Assembly (NCBI GenBank): GCA_019240215.1
Contig: JAFAYQ010000074.1
Location: 36,510 to 100,509, forward strand
Direction: 5' to 3'
DNA: 64,000 nucleotides
Origin: Actinomycetota bacterium
GTDB lineage: Bacteria > Actinomycetota > Actinomycetes > Streptosporangiales > Streptosporangiaceae
Shown: positions 17,021 to 26,103 of the stretch, piece by piece
Position numbering within the stretch: position 1 is the first letter of the stretch
How the letters are laid out: every line of letters starts with the position of its first letter
The notes under the pieces: generated by a model
The model's database searches: none
Told to the model about the DNA's origin: nothing
Seen by the model: the letters and a program-made list of their open reading frames with translations, nothing else
Position numbers and translations under genes: made by a program

Positions 17021-17608
17021 TCAGTCGCGGATGCGCAGGCCGTCGAAGGTGAGCGAGAGCAGCCGGTCGGCCTGCTCGGGGGTGCGCTCAGTGGCCACCA
17101 CCACGCCGTGCACCAGCATCATCACGTCCATCGCGGTCAGGTCGGCACGGACCGTGCCCGCCTGCTGGGCCCGCTGCAGCAGCCGGTCGGCCGTCGACCG
17201 GATGTTCTGGCTGCACAGGCTGATCACCTCAGAGTCCTTGCCCTTGGCGGCGATCAGCGCGCTGGCCAGGCCGCGCTTGGTGACCAGGTAGCTGGCCAGC
17301 GCCCGCAGCCAGCTGCCGAACGCGTCCTCGGGGGCCGGGCCCGCGACCAGATCTTCGCCCTGCGCGCAGACCACCGCGACCTGGCTCCGGTAGACCGCTT
17401 CCTGCAGGTCCAGCCGGGTCGGGAAATGCCGGTACAAGGTGCCGATGCCGACCCCGGCCCGCTTGGCGATGTCCTCCAGCGGCGCGTCGGCGCCCTTCTC
17501 CGCGAACGCCTCGGTCGCGGCCGTCAGCAGCCGCTCATGGCTGCGCCGGGCGTCCGCCCGCATCGGCGGCGCCTCGGTCAGCTTCGCGAGCTGGCTGTCA
17601 GTAGTCAT
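17021..17608 (-). CDS. TetR family regulator of the adjacent efflux pump
   Basis: Regulator of 195 residues. The helix-turn-helix is in LEDIAKRAGVGIGTLYRHFP (residues about 45-65). The C-terminal domain contains a segment typical of TetR_C_33-like proteins (RADLTAMDVMMLVHGVV). The ATG at 17608 has GGTGGA 5 nt upstream. It is divergent from the MFS gene, with two operator-like repeats between them, so it most likely represses the pump. Confidence 0.92.
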   Translation of the reverse strand: MTTDSQLAKLTEAPPMRADARRSHERLLTAATEAFAEKGADAPLEDIAKRAGVGIGTLYRHFPTRLDLQEAVYRSQVAVVCAQGEDLVAGPAPEDAFGSWLRALASYLVTKRGLASALIAAKGKDSEVISLCSQNIRSTADRLLQRAQQAGTVRADLTAMDVMMLVHGVVVATERTPEQADRLLSLTFDGLRIRD

Positions 17609-17629
17609 GCCTGTCCACCAGAAAATAAA

Positions 17630-17677
17630 TTGCCAAACCGGAGGGTGCCTCCATATAGTAACCGGAGTAGACCTCCG
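17630..17677 (+). promoter_or_regulatory. MFS promoter overlapped by two TetR-type operators
   Basis: The -35 TTGCCA (17630-17635) and -10 TATAGT (17654-17659) are 18 bp apart and face the MFS gene. Two copies of an imperfect palindrome overlap them: ACCGGAGGGTGCCTCC at 17637-17652 in the spacer and ACCGGAGTAGACCTCCG at 17661-17677 over the start point. The copies are offset by 24 bp. Binding by the neighbouring TetR protein is inferred. Confidence 0.65.
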
Positions 17678-17763
17678 TTTCCCTTCCGAGTGTACCGCCC
17701 GGCCAGCGAGAACACCCGCCCGGAAGCGCCCTGATCTGAATGAACTTTCAACATGGAGGCACT

Positions 17764-19248
17764 GTGTCTTCTTCCCCCGTTACCCAACGTGGGGCGCCTC
17801 GCCGTGGCTTGGCCTTGGTCATCTTGCTGTGCGCGCAGCTGATGGTGATCCTCGACGCCACCGTGGTGAACATCGCGCTGCCGCAGATCCAGCACGGCCT
17901 GCACTTCAGCGCGACCAGCCTGTCCTGGGTCATGAACGGCTACACGCTGACCTTTGGCGGCCTGCTGCTGCTGGGCGGCCGGGCCGGCGACATCCTCGGC
18001 CGGCGGCGGATGTTCGTCGCCGGGATCGCCCTGTTCACGCTGGCCTCGCTGGCCGGCGGGCTGGCCGACTCGGCCGGGCTGCTGCTGGCCGCCCGGGCCG
18101 TCCAGGGCGTCGGCGGCGCGCTGGCCTCGCCCGCGGTGCTGGCGCTGATCATCGGCAGCTTCTCCGAGGGCCGCGAGCGGACCCGGGCGCTGGCCATCTA
18201 CACCGCGGTGCTGACCGGCGGGGCCTCGCTCGGCCTGGTCCTCGGCGGCGTCATCACCGAGTGGCTGTCCTGGCGCTGGGTGCTGTTCATCAACGTCCCG
18301 ATCGGCCTGTTTGCCCTGGTCGCGGCCCCGCTATTCGTGACCGAGACGCCCCGCCAGCCGGGCCGGTTCGACCTGGCGGGCGCGCTGTCCTCGACCCTGG
18401 GCATGGCCTCGCTGGTGTACGCGTTCATCCGCGCGGCCGCCGACGGCTGGGGTGACAGCCTGGCGATCGGCGCGTTCGCGGCCGCCGTGGTGCTGCTGGT
18501 GCTGTTCGTGCTGAACGAGCGCCGGGCCCGGCAGCCGATCACCCCGCTGCGGCTGTTCGCTGACGCCAGCCGGTCCGGCTCCTACGTCGCCCGGCTGCTG
18601 CTGGTGGCGGGCATGATGGGGATGTTCTTCTTCCTCACCCAGTTCCTGCAGGACATCCTGGGCTTCAGCCCGCTGCGGGCCGGCATCGCGTTCCTGCCGA
18701 TGACGGTCATGGTGTTCAGCGTGTCCCGGGCCGCCCCGCGGCTGATGCAGGCGGCCGGGCCCAAGCTGCTGATGGTGGCCGGGCTGATCCCGGTCATCGT
18801 GGCGCTGGCCTGGCTGTCCCGGGTCTCGCCGGCCACCGACTACTGGACCGGCGTGTTCGTTCCGATGATCCTGCTGGGCGCGGGCATGGGTACCGTGTTC
18901 GTCCCGCTGACCACGGCCTCGCTGGCCGGGGTGCGGCCGGAGGACTCCGGCGCCGCCTCGTCCATGGTCAACGTCATGCAGCAGGTCGGCGGCGCGGTCG
19001 GCCTGGCCGTACTGGTCGCGGTGTACGGCACCTCCTACCGGGACGCCGCCCGCCATCCGCTGGCCGGCGTGACCCCGCTGGCGCAGGCCCGCCATCTGCA
19101 GGCACACGCGACCGCGAGTGCGTTCCTGCTGGCCGCGATCTTCGACGTGGTGTCGCTGATTGTGATCGCGGCGATGATCCGCAGCCGGACCCCGGCGACC
19201 CCGCCGCCCGCCCCGGCCGAGGCGGAAGAGGAAGCGATGGCGTCCTGA
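17764..19248 (+). CDS. MFS multidrug efflux transporter (DHA2, EmrB/QacA type)
   Basis: Drug/proton antiporter of 494 residues with 14 predicted membrane helices. Family motifs are LDATVVNIALPQI in helix 1, GGRAGDILGRRR in the first cytoplasmic loop, and motif C-like GASLGLVLGGVITEWLSWRW in helix 5. The GTG at 17764 has GGAGG 4 nt upstream and is preferred over an ATG at 17740 that lacks a ribosome site. It is divergent from, and probably repressed by, the TetR gene at 17021. Confidence 0.93.
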   Translation: MSSSPVTQRGAPRRGLALVILLCAQLMVILDATVVNIALPQIQHGLHFSATSLSWVMNGYTLTFGGLLLLGGRAGDILGRRRMFVAGIALFTLASLAGGLADSAGLLLAARAVQGVGGALASPAVLALIIGSFSEGRERTRALAIYTAVLTGGASLGLVLGGVITEWLSWRWVLFINVPIGLFALVAAPLFVTETPRQPGRFDLAGALSSTLGMASLVYAFIRAAADGWGDSLAIGAFAAAVVLLVLFVLNERRARQPITPLRLFADASRSGSYVARLLLVAGMMGMFFFLTQFLQDILGFSPLRAGIAFLPMTVMVFSVSRAAPRLMQAAGPKLLMVAGLIPVIVALAWLSRVSPATDYWTGVFVPMILLGAGMGTVFVPLTTASLAGVRPEDSGAASSMVNVMQQVGGAVGLAVLVAVYGTSYRDAARHPLAGVTPLAQARHLQAHATASAFLLAAIFDVVSLIVIAAMIRSRTPATPPPAPAEAEEEAMAS

Positions 19249-19270
19249 TCAGCCGATATTGAAAAGGTCG

Positions 19271-19306
19271 CTGGCCCGGGGGGTTTACCACAGCCTTCCG
19301 GGCCAG
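19271..19306. terminator. Hairpin after the MFS gene
   Basis: CTGGCCCGG (19271-19279) pairs perfectly with CCGGGCCAG (19298-19306) across an 18-nt loop, 23 nt after the MFS stop. The rest of the gap to 19527 shows no gene that I can support, apart from a short palindrome ACCACG-ATC-CGTGGT near 19360. Confidence 0.6.
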
Positions 19307-19527
19307 ATGACGATATCGTCACTTTCAGGAGAATACGGGACTTTTCCCTCGCGATCGACCACGATCCGTGGTTACTGTCGTGCCGCAAGGTGTGGCCCGC
19401 AGGGGCGGCCATGTCGGGGTGGAAGCCGGGAGGAGTTGGGCCCGCAGAGGGGCTGGGTCCTGAGAGGCCTCCTCTTGCGCTTCTGCCCCAGCAGTATGGT
19501 TCCGGTGGTTTTCAGCAGGACCGGCGG

Positions 19528-20274
19528 TCAGCCGCGGCCGACGTAGGGCATGTTCGTCGCCATCACGGTGAGGAACTCCACGTTGGCCTCCAGCGGCAGC
19601 GCCGCCATCATCAGTACGGCTTCGGTCACGGGCCGGGTCTGCATCACCGGCTCGGCCCGGATCGATCCGTCCGCCTGCGGCACGCCCTTCGTCATCGCCC
19701 CGGTCATGCTGGTCGCCGCGTTGCCGATGTCGATCTGCCCGCAGGCGATCGAATACGGCCGCCCCTCCAGCGAGATCGCCTTGGTCAGGCCGGTGATCGC
19801 GTGCTTGCTGGCGGTGTAGGCGACCGCGAACGGCCGCGGCACGTGGGCCGACAGCGAGCCGTTGTTGATGATCCGGCCGCCCTGCGGACGCTGGTCCTTC
19901 ATGATCCGGTAGGCGGCCTGGGCGCACAGGAACGAGCCGGTCAGGTTGGTCTCGATGACCGCCGTCCAGTCGGCCGCGGCCAGGTCCTCGAACGGGCCGC
20001 CGGGCCCGAACGCGCCCGCGTTGTTGAACAGCAGGTCCACCCGGCCCCACTGGGCCGCGGTGGTATCGAACAGTTCCGTAACGGCGTCGGGGGACCGCAC
20101 ATCGGTGGGGATGTCGAGGGTGACCCCCTTGGCCAACTCGGCGGTCTCCCGCAGGGCGTCGTCGCGGCGGCCGGCCAGCGCCACCCGGTAGCCGGCGTCC
20201 GACAGCGCGACCGCGATATCGCGCCCGATGCCGGATCCCGCGCCGGTCACTACCGCTACCGGTGCTTCTGCCAC
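19528..20274 (-). CDS. SDR family oxidoreductase coupled to the GH38 gene
   Basis: NAD(P)-dependent dehydrogenase of 248 residues. The cofactor loop is [14 protein letters not shown], the NNAGAFG motif is present, Ser is in [10 protein letters not shown] and the catalytic pair is YTASK. The GTG at 20274 overlaps the last base of the GH38 stop (TAGTG) and has GGGGAGAG just upstream, so it is translated together with the mannosidase. That suggests it oxidises a sugar or sugar-derived alcohol released by that enzyme. This role is inferred from position only. Confidence 0.92.
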   Translation of the reverse strand: MAEAPVAVVTGAGSGIGRDIAVALSDAGYRVALAGRRDDALRETAELAKGVTLDIPTDVRSPDAVTELFDTTAAQWGRVDLLFNNAGAFGPGGPFEDLAAADWTAVIETNLTGSFLCAQAAYRIMKDQRPQGGRIINNGSLSAHVPRPFAVAYTASKHAITGLTKAISLEGRPYSIACGQIDIGNAATSMTGAMTKGVPQADGSIRAEPVMQTRPVTEAVLMMAALPLEANVEFLTVMATNMPYVGRG

Positions 20275-23200
20275 TAGCTCTCCCCATCTCTGCTGACGTT
20301 CACCGGGACCGCCGTGCTGTAGCGGACCCGGCCGAAGTACATGACCTTGACCAGCGCCCACCACTGGCTGCCGGGCCGGGCGGTGGCCGGGATGCGGACC
20401 CCGAACCGGGCCGTGACCCGCTGGCCGGGGGCCGCCTGCAGGCCCTGCGTCCACGGGCCGATCGCGTCCCAGCTGCCGAACGGCGACACCAGCTGCGCTT
20501 CCGCCCGCAGCGGGGACGCCAGCTGGTTGGTGACCTCGACCGCCACCTCGCCGCTGGCCCCCGGCGCCAGTCGCAGGACCGGTGTGAGCACGGTCAGGCC
20601 GATCTCGGCCGCCAGCGCCTCGGTGCTGGCCTCTACGGCCGGGAGCGCCTGGTCCAGCGGCTGGTACAGGTCCGGTTCGCCCGGTCCGCCCGCCTGCACG
20701 AACGCCGCGTCCTCGATGACCTGGCCCAGGTCGTCGGAGATCTGGGCGGCGATCACGTAGCGGCCCGGTTTGGTCCCGGGCCGGGTCCGGACCTGCACGT
20801 CCCACTCCGCGTAGCCGCGGGCGGGCAGGTCGTAGGCGGCCGCGCTGGCGCCGTGCCCCGGGTCTCCGAAGTCCGCCTCCAGCTCGGGCGGTACCAGCAG
20901 GCGGAGCGTGCCCGAGGCGGGCTCGATCCCGCCCGCCACCGTCACCCGCAACGGGGCGGTCGAGCCTTCTGCGGTGGCCCCCGGGCCGTTGGAGGTGGTT
21001 CCCGGCAGCGCGAGCCCGGTCAGGCGGGGGGACAGGTGCACGGCGACCGGCAGGTTGCCGGCCGGGGCCGGGCCCTTGCCGTGCAGCCAGTACCGCGAGT
21101 AAACCGGCTGGGCCGGCTCCAGCAGCCCGGCCAGCGTGCCGTCCGGCACCGAGGTCTCGGCCAGCAGGTTGGTGGTGCCCTGGGGGACCGGCGGCTCGGC
21201 CTGCAGCGCTGCGGCCGGCGGCACCACCGGCCATACCACCGCGGTCACGGTGCCGAACGGCGGCAGGTCGACCAGTAGCTCCTCGTCCGCCAGGCTCAAG
21301 GCGGCGCCGTCGTGCTCTTCCAGCAGGTCGGTCAGCTGGGCGGCGGCGATGCCACCGCGCAGCCGCACCCGGGCCCGGGCCGGGCGGCCCTCGGTCTCCC
21401 GCAGCCGCAGGGTGAGCCCGTCGGTGGCGGCCGGCAGCCCCGGCCGGCCTTGGGCCAGCGGGTTGCCGCGGGGCTTGAGCGCGCTCAGCTGCACGGCCGG
21501 GTGGTCGACCTCGACCAGGCTCACCCCGGGGGCGAGGACCGCGGCCGGCCCGCCGCCCGGGCAGCTGACCAGCTCGTGGTTGTACAGCGCCCCGGCCGGC
21601 CCGAAACCAGCCTGGCGCCAGTCACCGGCCCCGCTGACCAGCGCGTATTCGAACGTGTGGCTCCAGTGCTGCCAGGCGAAGCTGCTGCCGTCCGGCATCA
21701 GCTGCCGGTCACCGTCGATCCACACCCCGGCCGGCCACGAGCTGCACGCCCGCATCAGCGTCAGTACCAGCGTGCCGTCCGGGCTGACCACGCTGCTCGG
21801 GGTGCCCCGGTTCAGCAGCGCCACCGACCAGCCGGCCAGCGGAGGATCAGCTGGGGCGCTTTCGGCCAGGTCGGCCGCGGGCACTTCGACGACCGCGTCG
21901 GCCAGGTCCTCGGCCACCGCGCTGATCGCCGCCGCCAGCCCGTCGGGGCCGGGCCCGTCGACCACCAGCACCGGCAGATCGGCCGGGCCGCGCAGGTCCT
22001 CGCTGGGCTGATGGGTCTCCGCCCGTGACCGGGCGGCCGGCAGCCACAGCCGGACCGGGCCGCCCGCCTCGGCCCGGGCCGCCAGCTCCTTGGCGTAGCC
22101 GTTGCCCGCCGTTGCCAGCGCCGCCGCGGTGAAGCTGTTGCCGTCCGGGCCGCCCAGCGCGATCCGCACGTCGGGCACGTTGGAGTCGGCGTCGATGGCG
22201 CCGTAGCGGGGGCCGTCCGCGTGCGAGCAGGTCGCGGTGACCCCGGCCGCCGCCAGCGCCGCGATCAGCGCCCGGACCTCGGCTTGAGCTTCACTGCCGG
22301 GGCCCTCGCTCATGTCCTCCGGGGTGATCACTTCGGCGACGCCGATGGCGTGGCCCGTGGCCGAGCCGTCGGCCCCGGTCAGCGTCACCTGAGCGGTCGA
22401 GCCGAGCCCGAACCAGTCGTGGGCCGGGTTGTCCAGCGTCCACGAATGCTGGTCGGTGTCGACGTCCGGGTGGCCGAACGGCCGCCCGATGACGGCGGTG
22501 GCCGTCTCGTACAGCGGCAGCCCGCCCGGCACGTCGGCCGGGAACCGGATCCGCAGCATCCGGTCCTGCCCGATCGAGCCGTCCACGTGGGTGCGGAACT
22601 CGGCCCGGGGCTCGCCGTCCCACAGCACGGTCTCCTGCACCACCGCCAGCCCGTCCAGGTCGAACTCGGCCACCAGCCGGGAACCGACCGGGCAGCGCTC
22701 GGCCCGCACCCGGGCCGGACGGCTGGCCGAGCCGGTCCTGGTGCCGTTGGGGGACAGGTGCCACGGGCCCTCACCCCAGCGCGGGTGGGCCGGGTACTCG
22801 CCCGCCAGCTCGGCCTCGTTGCCCGGGCCGCGCAGCAGCGACACCCCTGTCGTCTTGTCGACAATGCTGGCCAGGGTGCCGCCGTGATCCGGGTCGGCGG
22901 CGATCAGGAACGTCTCGTTCTCGATGGTCAAGCCGGGGATCGGGGCCCAGCCGGGCTCGTCCGCCTGGCCGGCCGGGTGCGGGGTGGCCGGGTGCGGGGT
23001 GGCCTCGAAGGCCCGGTACCCGACCGCGGGTACCCCGGTGGCGCGGAACGTGATCGCCAGCTCGGCCAGTGACCCGTCCGGGTGCCGCCGGGCCCCCTCA
23101 GCCAGGAACGGCACCTGCTCGCCGTCCTGGCTGGTCAGCGTCACCCCGCCGGTACCGGGGGCCGGGAACGTCAGCGTGGTCCGGGCCAGCCCGGACCGCG

Positions 23201-24824
23201 GCGCGGCCAGCGTGTTGAATACCGACACCGTCGCCTGGCCGCCGGTGCTTTCGTCGTCCACGGCACTGACCTGGGCGGAGGATGAGGAGCTGGCGGCCCC
23301 GGCCAGGTGCCGGATGGCGGCGCCGCGGGCGGCGTTGCCGCGCTCCCACGCCTCCCGCCAGCCGGCGACCAGGTCGAGGTACACCTGGTCGCCCTCGGTG
23401 CCGGTGATCGCGTCGTGGTGGGCGCCGTAGGCCAGCTGCCGCCAGGCCTTGTCCAGCGACTCGGCCGGATACGGCGCCCCGGCCAGCCAGGCCAGCGTGG
23501 CCAGCCGCTCGCCGTCCAGGCAGGCCACCTCGGCCGCCCGCTGGGCCTGTTTGGTGTCGGCGTAGGACACGTCCTTGCCGGTGTAGATCGGGTTCATGTC
23601 CCGGCTCTGCGGCGTGATCCAGGTCCCGCGGCCCTCGGCGTCGGCCCGCACCGCGGCGAAAAAGTCGGACGGGATCGCGGTGACGAACCGCGGCCACACG
23701 TAGCGCTGGTTCCAGTCCCGGTGGATCTCGGTCACCCAGTTGGCCGGGATCACGTGGTCGGTCCCGACCGGCAGCATCACGTTGCGGGTGGCGGCCACCG
23801 CCGCCAGTTCGCGGAACTGCTTGAGTGCCTCGGCTTCGGCCGCGGGCAGGTCGGGCAGCTGGTGGATGGCCCAGCCGGCGCTGTAGTGGTTGGCCATGTA
23901 GGCGGTCAGCAGGCCGGTGCCGTCCGGCGACATCCACTCGAACTCGGCCGCGAACTGCATCCGCGGGTTGCCGCCGTAGTCCTCGGCCGGCCCCCACTGG
24001 TGGAACGGCCCCCGTGCCCACGACGACGAGGTCAGCCCGGCCGCCGCCATCAGCCCCGGGAACCCCGGGTCGTGCCCGAACACGTCCAGCTGCCAGGCCG
24101 ACCGCGGATCGCCGCCCATCACGTCGCGCTGGAAGCCGATCCCGTAGATCGCGTTGCGGATGGTCGACTCGGCCCCGGTCAGGTTGGTGTTGGGCTCGTT
24201 GTAGGTGCCGCCGACCAGCTCGACCCGGCCCTCGGCCATCAGCCGCCGCAGGTCCGCCCGGTCCTCGGGATAGGCGTCGAAGTGCGGCTTCAGATAGTCC
24301 AGCTCGGCCAGCACGAACTTGTAGTCGCGGTCGGTCCTGGCCTTGTCCAGGTGCAGCCGGACCAGCTCGAACGCGGTCCGCACGTCCGGCAGCGAACCGT
24401 CCTGCTCAGGCAGCAGCAGCCGCGACTCGGTGAACTGCCCCTGAGTGCCCCACCAGACCGGGTCATAGTGGAAGTGGCTGACCATCCACATCGTCCAGCC
24501 CGGCTCGGCCGCCCGTATCTGGGCGGCCAGCTCGGCCCGCGGCTGCCCGGCCCCGGTCTCGGCCACGGCGGTGACCGGCCGTGGGCTGCCGGGCTGATAG
24601 GGAGCGGCCACCTCCACCGGCACCTCGACCGTCACCGTTTCCCCTGGTGGTATCCCCGTCACCTGAGAAGGCGCCGGGGTCATCACCCCGGCGCCGTCGA
24701 CCCGGACCGACACGGGCCCGGCTGGTTCGGACGACTCGTTGGCCACGTTGACCTGGATGATCTGCAGGGGCCGGGCCACGGTACCCGCGAACAGATCGGT
24801 TGAGGAGACGGCGGTGATCCGCAT
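20274..24824 (-). CDS. Large GH38 alpha-mannosidase-like protein with NEW3-type domains
   Basis: Glycoside hydrolase of 1516 residues, larger than typical GH38 enzymes. An N-terminal beta-sandwich (residues 1-105) precedes the catalytic domain. Zn ligands appear in [10 protein letters not shown] (H117, H119, D121). The likely nucleophile is D247 in [17 protein letters not shown]38 C-terminal beta domain spans the middle, and a NEW3-type domain ends the protein near residue 1510. No signal peptide is visible, so it probably acts in the cytoplasm on imported mannosides. The ATG at 24824 is chosen because homology starts there; its AGGA is very close to the codon. An ArsR-like regulator is divergent. 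Confidence 0.9.
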   Translation of the reverse strand: MRITAVSSTDLFAGTVARPLQIIQVNVANESSEPAGPVSVRVDGAGVMTPAPSQVTGIPPGETVTVEVPVEVAAPYQPGSPRPVTAVAETGAGQPRAELAAQIRAAEPGWTMWMVSHFHYDPVWWGTQGQFTESRLLLPEQDGSLPDVRTAFELVRLHLDKARTDRDYKFVLAELDYLKPHFDAYPEDRADLRRLMAEGRVELVGGTYNEPNTNLTGAESTIRNAIYGIGFQRDVMGGDPRSAWQLDVFGHDPGFPGLMAAAGLTSSSWARGPFHQWGPAEDYGGNPRMQFAAEFEWMSPDGTGLLTAYMANHYSAGWAIHQLPDLPAAEAEALKQFRELAAVAATRNVMLPVGTDHVIPANWVTEIHRDWNQRYVWPRFVTAIPSDFFAAVRADAEGRGTWITPQSRDMNPIYTGKDVSYADTKQAQRAAEVACLDGERLATLAWLAGAPYPAESLDKAWRQLAYGAHHDAITGTEGDQVYLDLVAGWREAWERGNAARGAAIRHLAGAASSSSSAQVSAVDDESTGGQATVSVFNTLAAPRSGLARTTLTFPAPGTGGVTLTSQDGEQVPFLAEGARRHPDGSLAELAITFRATGVPAVGYRAFEATPHPATPHPAGQADEPGWAPIPGLTIENETFLIAADPDHGGTLASIVDKTTGVSLLRGPGNEAELAGEYPAHPRWGEGPWHLSPNGTRTGSASRPARVRAERCPVGSRLVAEFDLDGLAVVQETVLWDGEPRAEFRTHVDGSIGQDRMLRIRFPADVPGGLPLYETATAVIGRPFGHPDVDTDQHSWTLDNPAHDWFGLGSTAQVTLTGADGSATGHAIGVAEVITPEDMSEGPGSEAQAEVRALIAALAAAGVTATCSHADGPRYGAIDADSNVPDVRIALGGPDGNSFTAAALATAGNGYAKELAARAEAGGPVRLWLPAARSRAETHQPSEDLRGPADLPVLVVDGPGPDGLAAAISAVAEDLADAVVEVPAADLAESAPADPPLAGWSVALLNRGTPSSVVSPDGTLVLTLMRACSSWPAGVWIDGDRQLMPDGSSFAWQHWSHTFEYALVSGAGDWRQAGFGPAGALYNHELVSCPGGGPAAVLAPGVSLVEVDHPAVQLSALKPRGNPLAQGRPGLPAATDGLTLRLRETEGRPARARVRLRGGIAAAQLTDLLEEHDGAALSLADEELLVDLPPFGTVTAVVWPVVPPAAALQAEPPVPQGTTNLLAETSVPDGTLAGLLEPAQPVYSRYWLHGKGPAPAGNLPVAVHLSPRLTGLALPGTTSNGPGATAEGSTAPLRVTVAGGIEPASGTLRLLVPPELEADFGDPGHGASAAAYDLPARGYAEWDVQVRTRPGTKPGRYVIAAQISDDLGQVIEDAAFVQAGGPGEPDLYQPLDQALPAVEASTEALAAEIGLTVLTPVLRLAPGASGEVAVEVTNQLASPLRAEAQLVSPFGSWDAIGPWTQGLQAAPGQRVTARFGVRIPATARPGSQWWALVKVMYFGRVRYSTAVPVNVSRDGES

Positions 24825-24970
24825 TTCCTCATCGTCCCACGCAAACCGTTGCTCAAACCGTGTCGCGAAGACCACTCCGCGTAAGGGCCGCCAGGCTGAG
24901 TTGGCCCACCTTCGGCAAGCTCGCCCCGACCACCTCCCCGCCACCTCCCGGAAACCACCCCACACCGGCT

Positions 24971-25032
24971 CTCGAAAGAATCCTTTCGAGAAGTATTGTG
25001 GAAAGAACTCTTTCGAGACTACTATTTCGAAA
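24971..25032. promoter_or_regulatory. Cluster of TTTCGAAA-type palindromes with the regulator's promoter
   Basis: Three related sites are present: CTCGAAAG-AATC-CTTTCGAG at 24971-24990 (perfect 8-bp arms), GAAAG-AACT-CTTTC at 25001-25014, and TTTCGAAA at 25025-25032. The first two are offset by 30 bp. A -35 TTGTGG (24996-25001) and -10 TACTAT (25020-25025), 18 bp apart, place the start point at or near the ATG at 25034. The second operator fills the spacer, so autorepression is likely. Confidence 0.7.
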
Positions 25033-25033
25033 C

Positions 25034-25831
25034 ATGAGTTCCGAAGCAGAAGGGCCGGCGAGCCGGATCGCCGCGAGCGGGGGCCGCGACGATCCGGCCG
25101 CAGCGGCGGCAGACCATGCTTGCGGCTCAGCCGCGGGAGACCAGCGGGCCGCCACCACCGAGGACCAGTCCGGCAAGTCGGCGGGAGACCAGCGGGCCGC
25201 CCCATTCCGCCCGGCCGGCCAGTACCGGGTGACCGATCCGGCCGTGATGCGGGCGCTGACCCACCCGCTGCGCTGGGCGCTGCTGGAGGCGCTGGCCCAC
25301 GCGGGCACGCTGACCGCCACCCAGGCCGGCGAGATCCTCGGTGAGACGCCCGCCAACTGCGCGTTCCACCTGCGCACGCTGGCTCGCTACGGCCTGGTGG
25401 AGGAGGCCGGCGGCGGCAAGGGCCGGGAGCGGCCGTGGCGGCGGACCACCACCGGGCTGACCATGGAGCTTGACCAGGATGATCCCCGGACCGCCGCCGC
25501 CGCGGGGGTCCTGCATGATTTCTGGCTGGGTCACACCCTGGACCGGGCGCGGTCGGCGCTGCAGGATCAGGCGGCCTGGCCGCCGGGGCTGTCCAAGGCG
25601 CTGCCCTCGACCCAGAGCCTGCGCTACGTGACCCCGGACGAGGCCAAGCAGATGCTGGCCGACATCGACGCGGTGCTGGCGCGTTACCGCGATCGCAACG
25701 ACGATCCGGCCTCCCGGCCGGCCGACGCCGTGCCGATTGAGTTCTTGATGCTGCCCTACCTGCTGCGGGACCTGCTCAGCCGGCCGACTCCGCCCGAAGA
25801 CACTCCGCCATCAGAAGACAACGAGGACTGA
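25034..25831 (+). CDS. ArsR-like winged-helix regulator
   Basis: Regulator of 265 residues. A flexible N-terminal region of about 65 residues contains two copies of SAGDQRAA/AAGDQRAA. A winged-helix domain follows (DPAVMRALTHPLRWALLEAL, TPANCAFHLRTLARYGLVEE). The C-terminal 150 residues form a helical domain seen in other ArsR-like actinobacterial proteins (LRYVTPDEAKQML). There is no ribosome site before the ATG at 25034, and the -10 box 8 nt upstream suggests a leaderless mRNA. It is divergent from GH38 and probably represses it. Confidence 0.88.
   Translation: MSSEAEGPASRIAASGGRDDPAAAAADHACGSAAGDQRAATTEDQSGKSAGDQRAAPFRPAGQYRVTDPAVMRALTHPLRWALLEALAHAGTLTATQAGEILGETPANCAFHLRTLARYGLVEEAGGGKGRERPWRRTTTGLTMELDQDDPRTAAAAGVLHDFWLGHTLDRARSALQDQAAWPPGLSKALPSTQSLRYVTPDEAKQMLADIDAVLARYRDRNDDPASRPADAVPIEFLMLPYLLRDLLSRPTPPEDTPPSEDNED
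25133..25201 (+). repeat. Two 21-bp direct repeats in the regulator's N-terminal region
   Basis: An identical 21-bp segment, beginning GCGGGAGACCAGCGG, occurs at 25133-25153 and 25181-25201, offset by 48 bp (16 codons, in frame). It duplicates the peptide GDQRAA in the flexible N-terminal part of the regulator and leaves the frame intact. Confidence 0.8.
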
Positions 25832-25844
25832 GAGGGAGAATGAC

Positions 25845-26087
25845 ATGCACCCGGACTACGCCCGCGCCGACTACGCCCTGCGGCAGCGGCCCACCCTGGC
25901 CCAGCGACGGCACGAGGAGCACGCGGTCCAGGCCCGGGCCGCCCACCGGGACCAGCCGCACCGGTCCCGGCGCTGGAAGCTGAACTGGACCATGCTGTCG
26001 CCCCGCGACGTGGTCAGCGACGCGCCCGGCAGCGCCCGTCAGCGCCGTACCTGGACGATCATCATCTCCGCGAGCCGGCCGAACTGA
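25845..26087 (+). CDS. Small basic protein of unknown function
   Basis: An 80-residue Arg/His-rich protein. It starts 13 nt after the regulator's stop with a strong GAGGGAG 8 nt before the ATG, so it is very likely translated. No domain is recognised. Its middle reads RSRRWKLNWTMLSPRDVVSD. Homologues, if any, would be short proteins linked to this regulator. It may simply be a passenger in the same transcript. Confidence 0.6.
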   Translation: MHPDYARADYALRQRPTLAQRRHEEHAVQARAAHRDQPHRSRRWKLNWTMLSPRDVVSDAPGSARQRRTWTIIISASRPN

Positions 26088-26103
26088 GCCGGACCGCCCC
26101 GGC

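Noticed and set aside
19528..21234. One long leftward frame joining part of the GH38 region to the SDR
   Set aside because: The upstream part is out of frame with the GH38 protein and low in complexity. The SDR starts at the GTG at 20274, which overlaps the GH38 stop.
22975..23004. Short tandem repeat in the GH38 gene
   Set aside because: Two in-frame copies of a 15-bp unit encode ATPHP twice. It is a minor variation in a loop and not a separate element.
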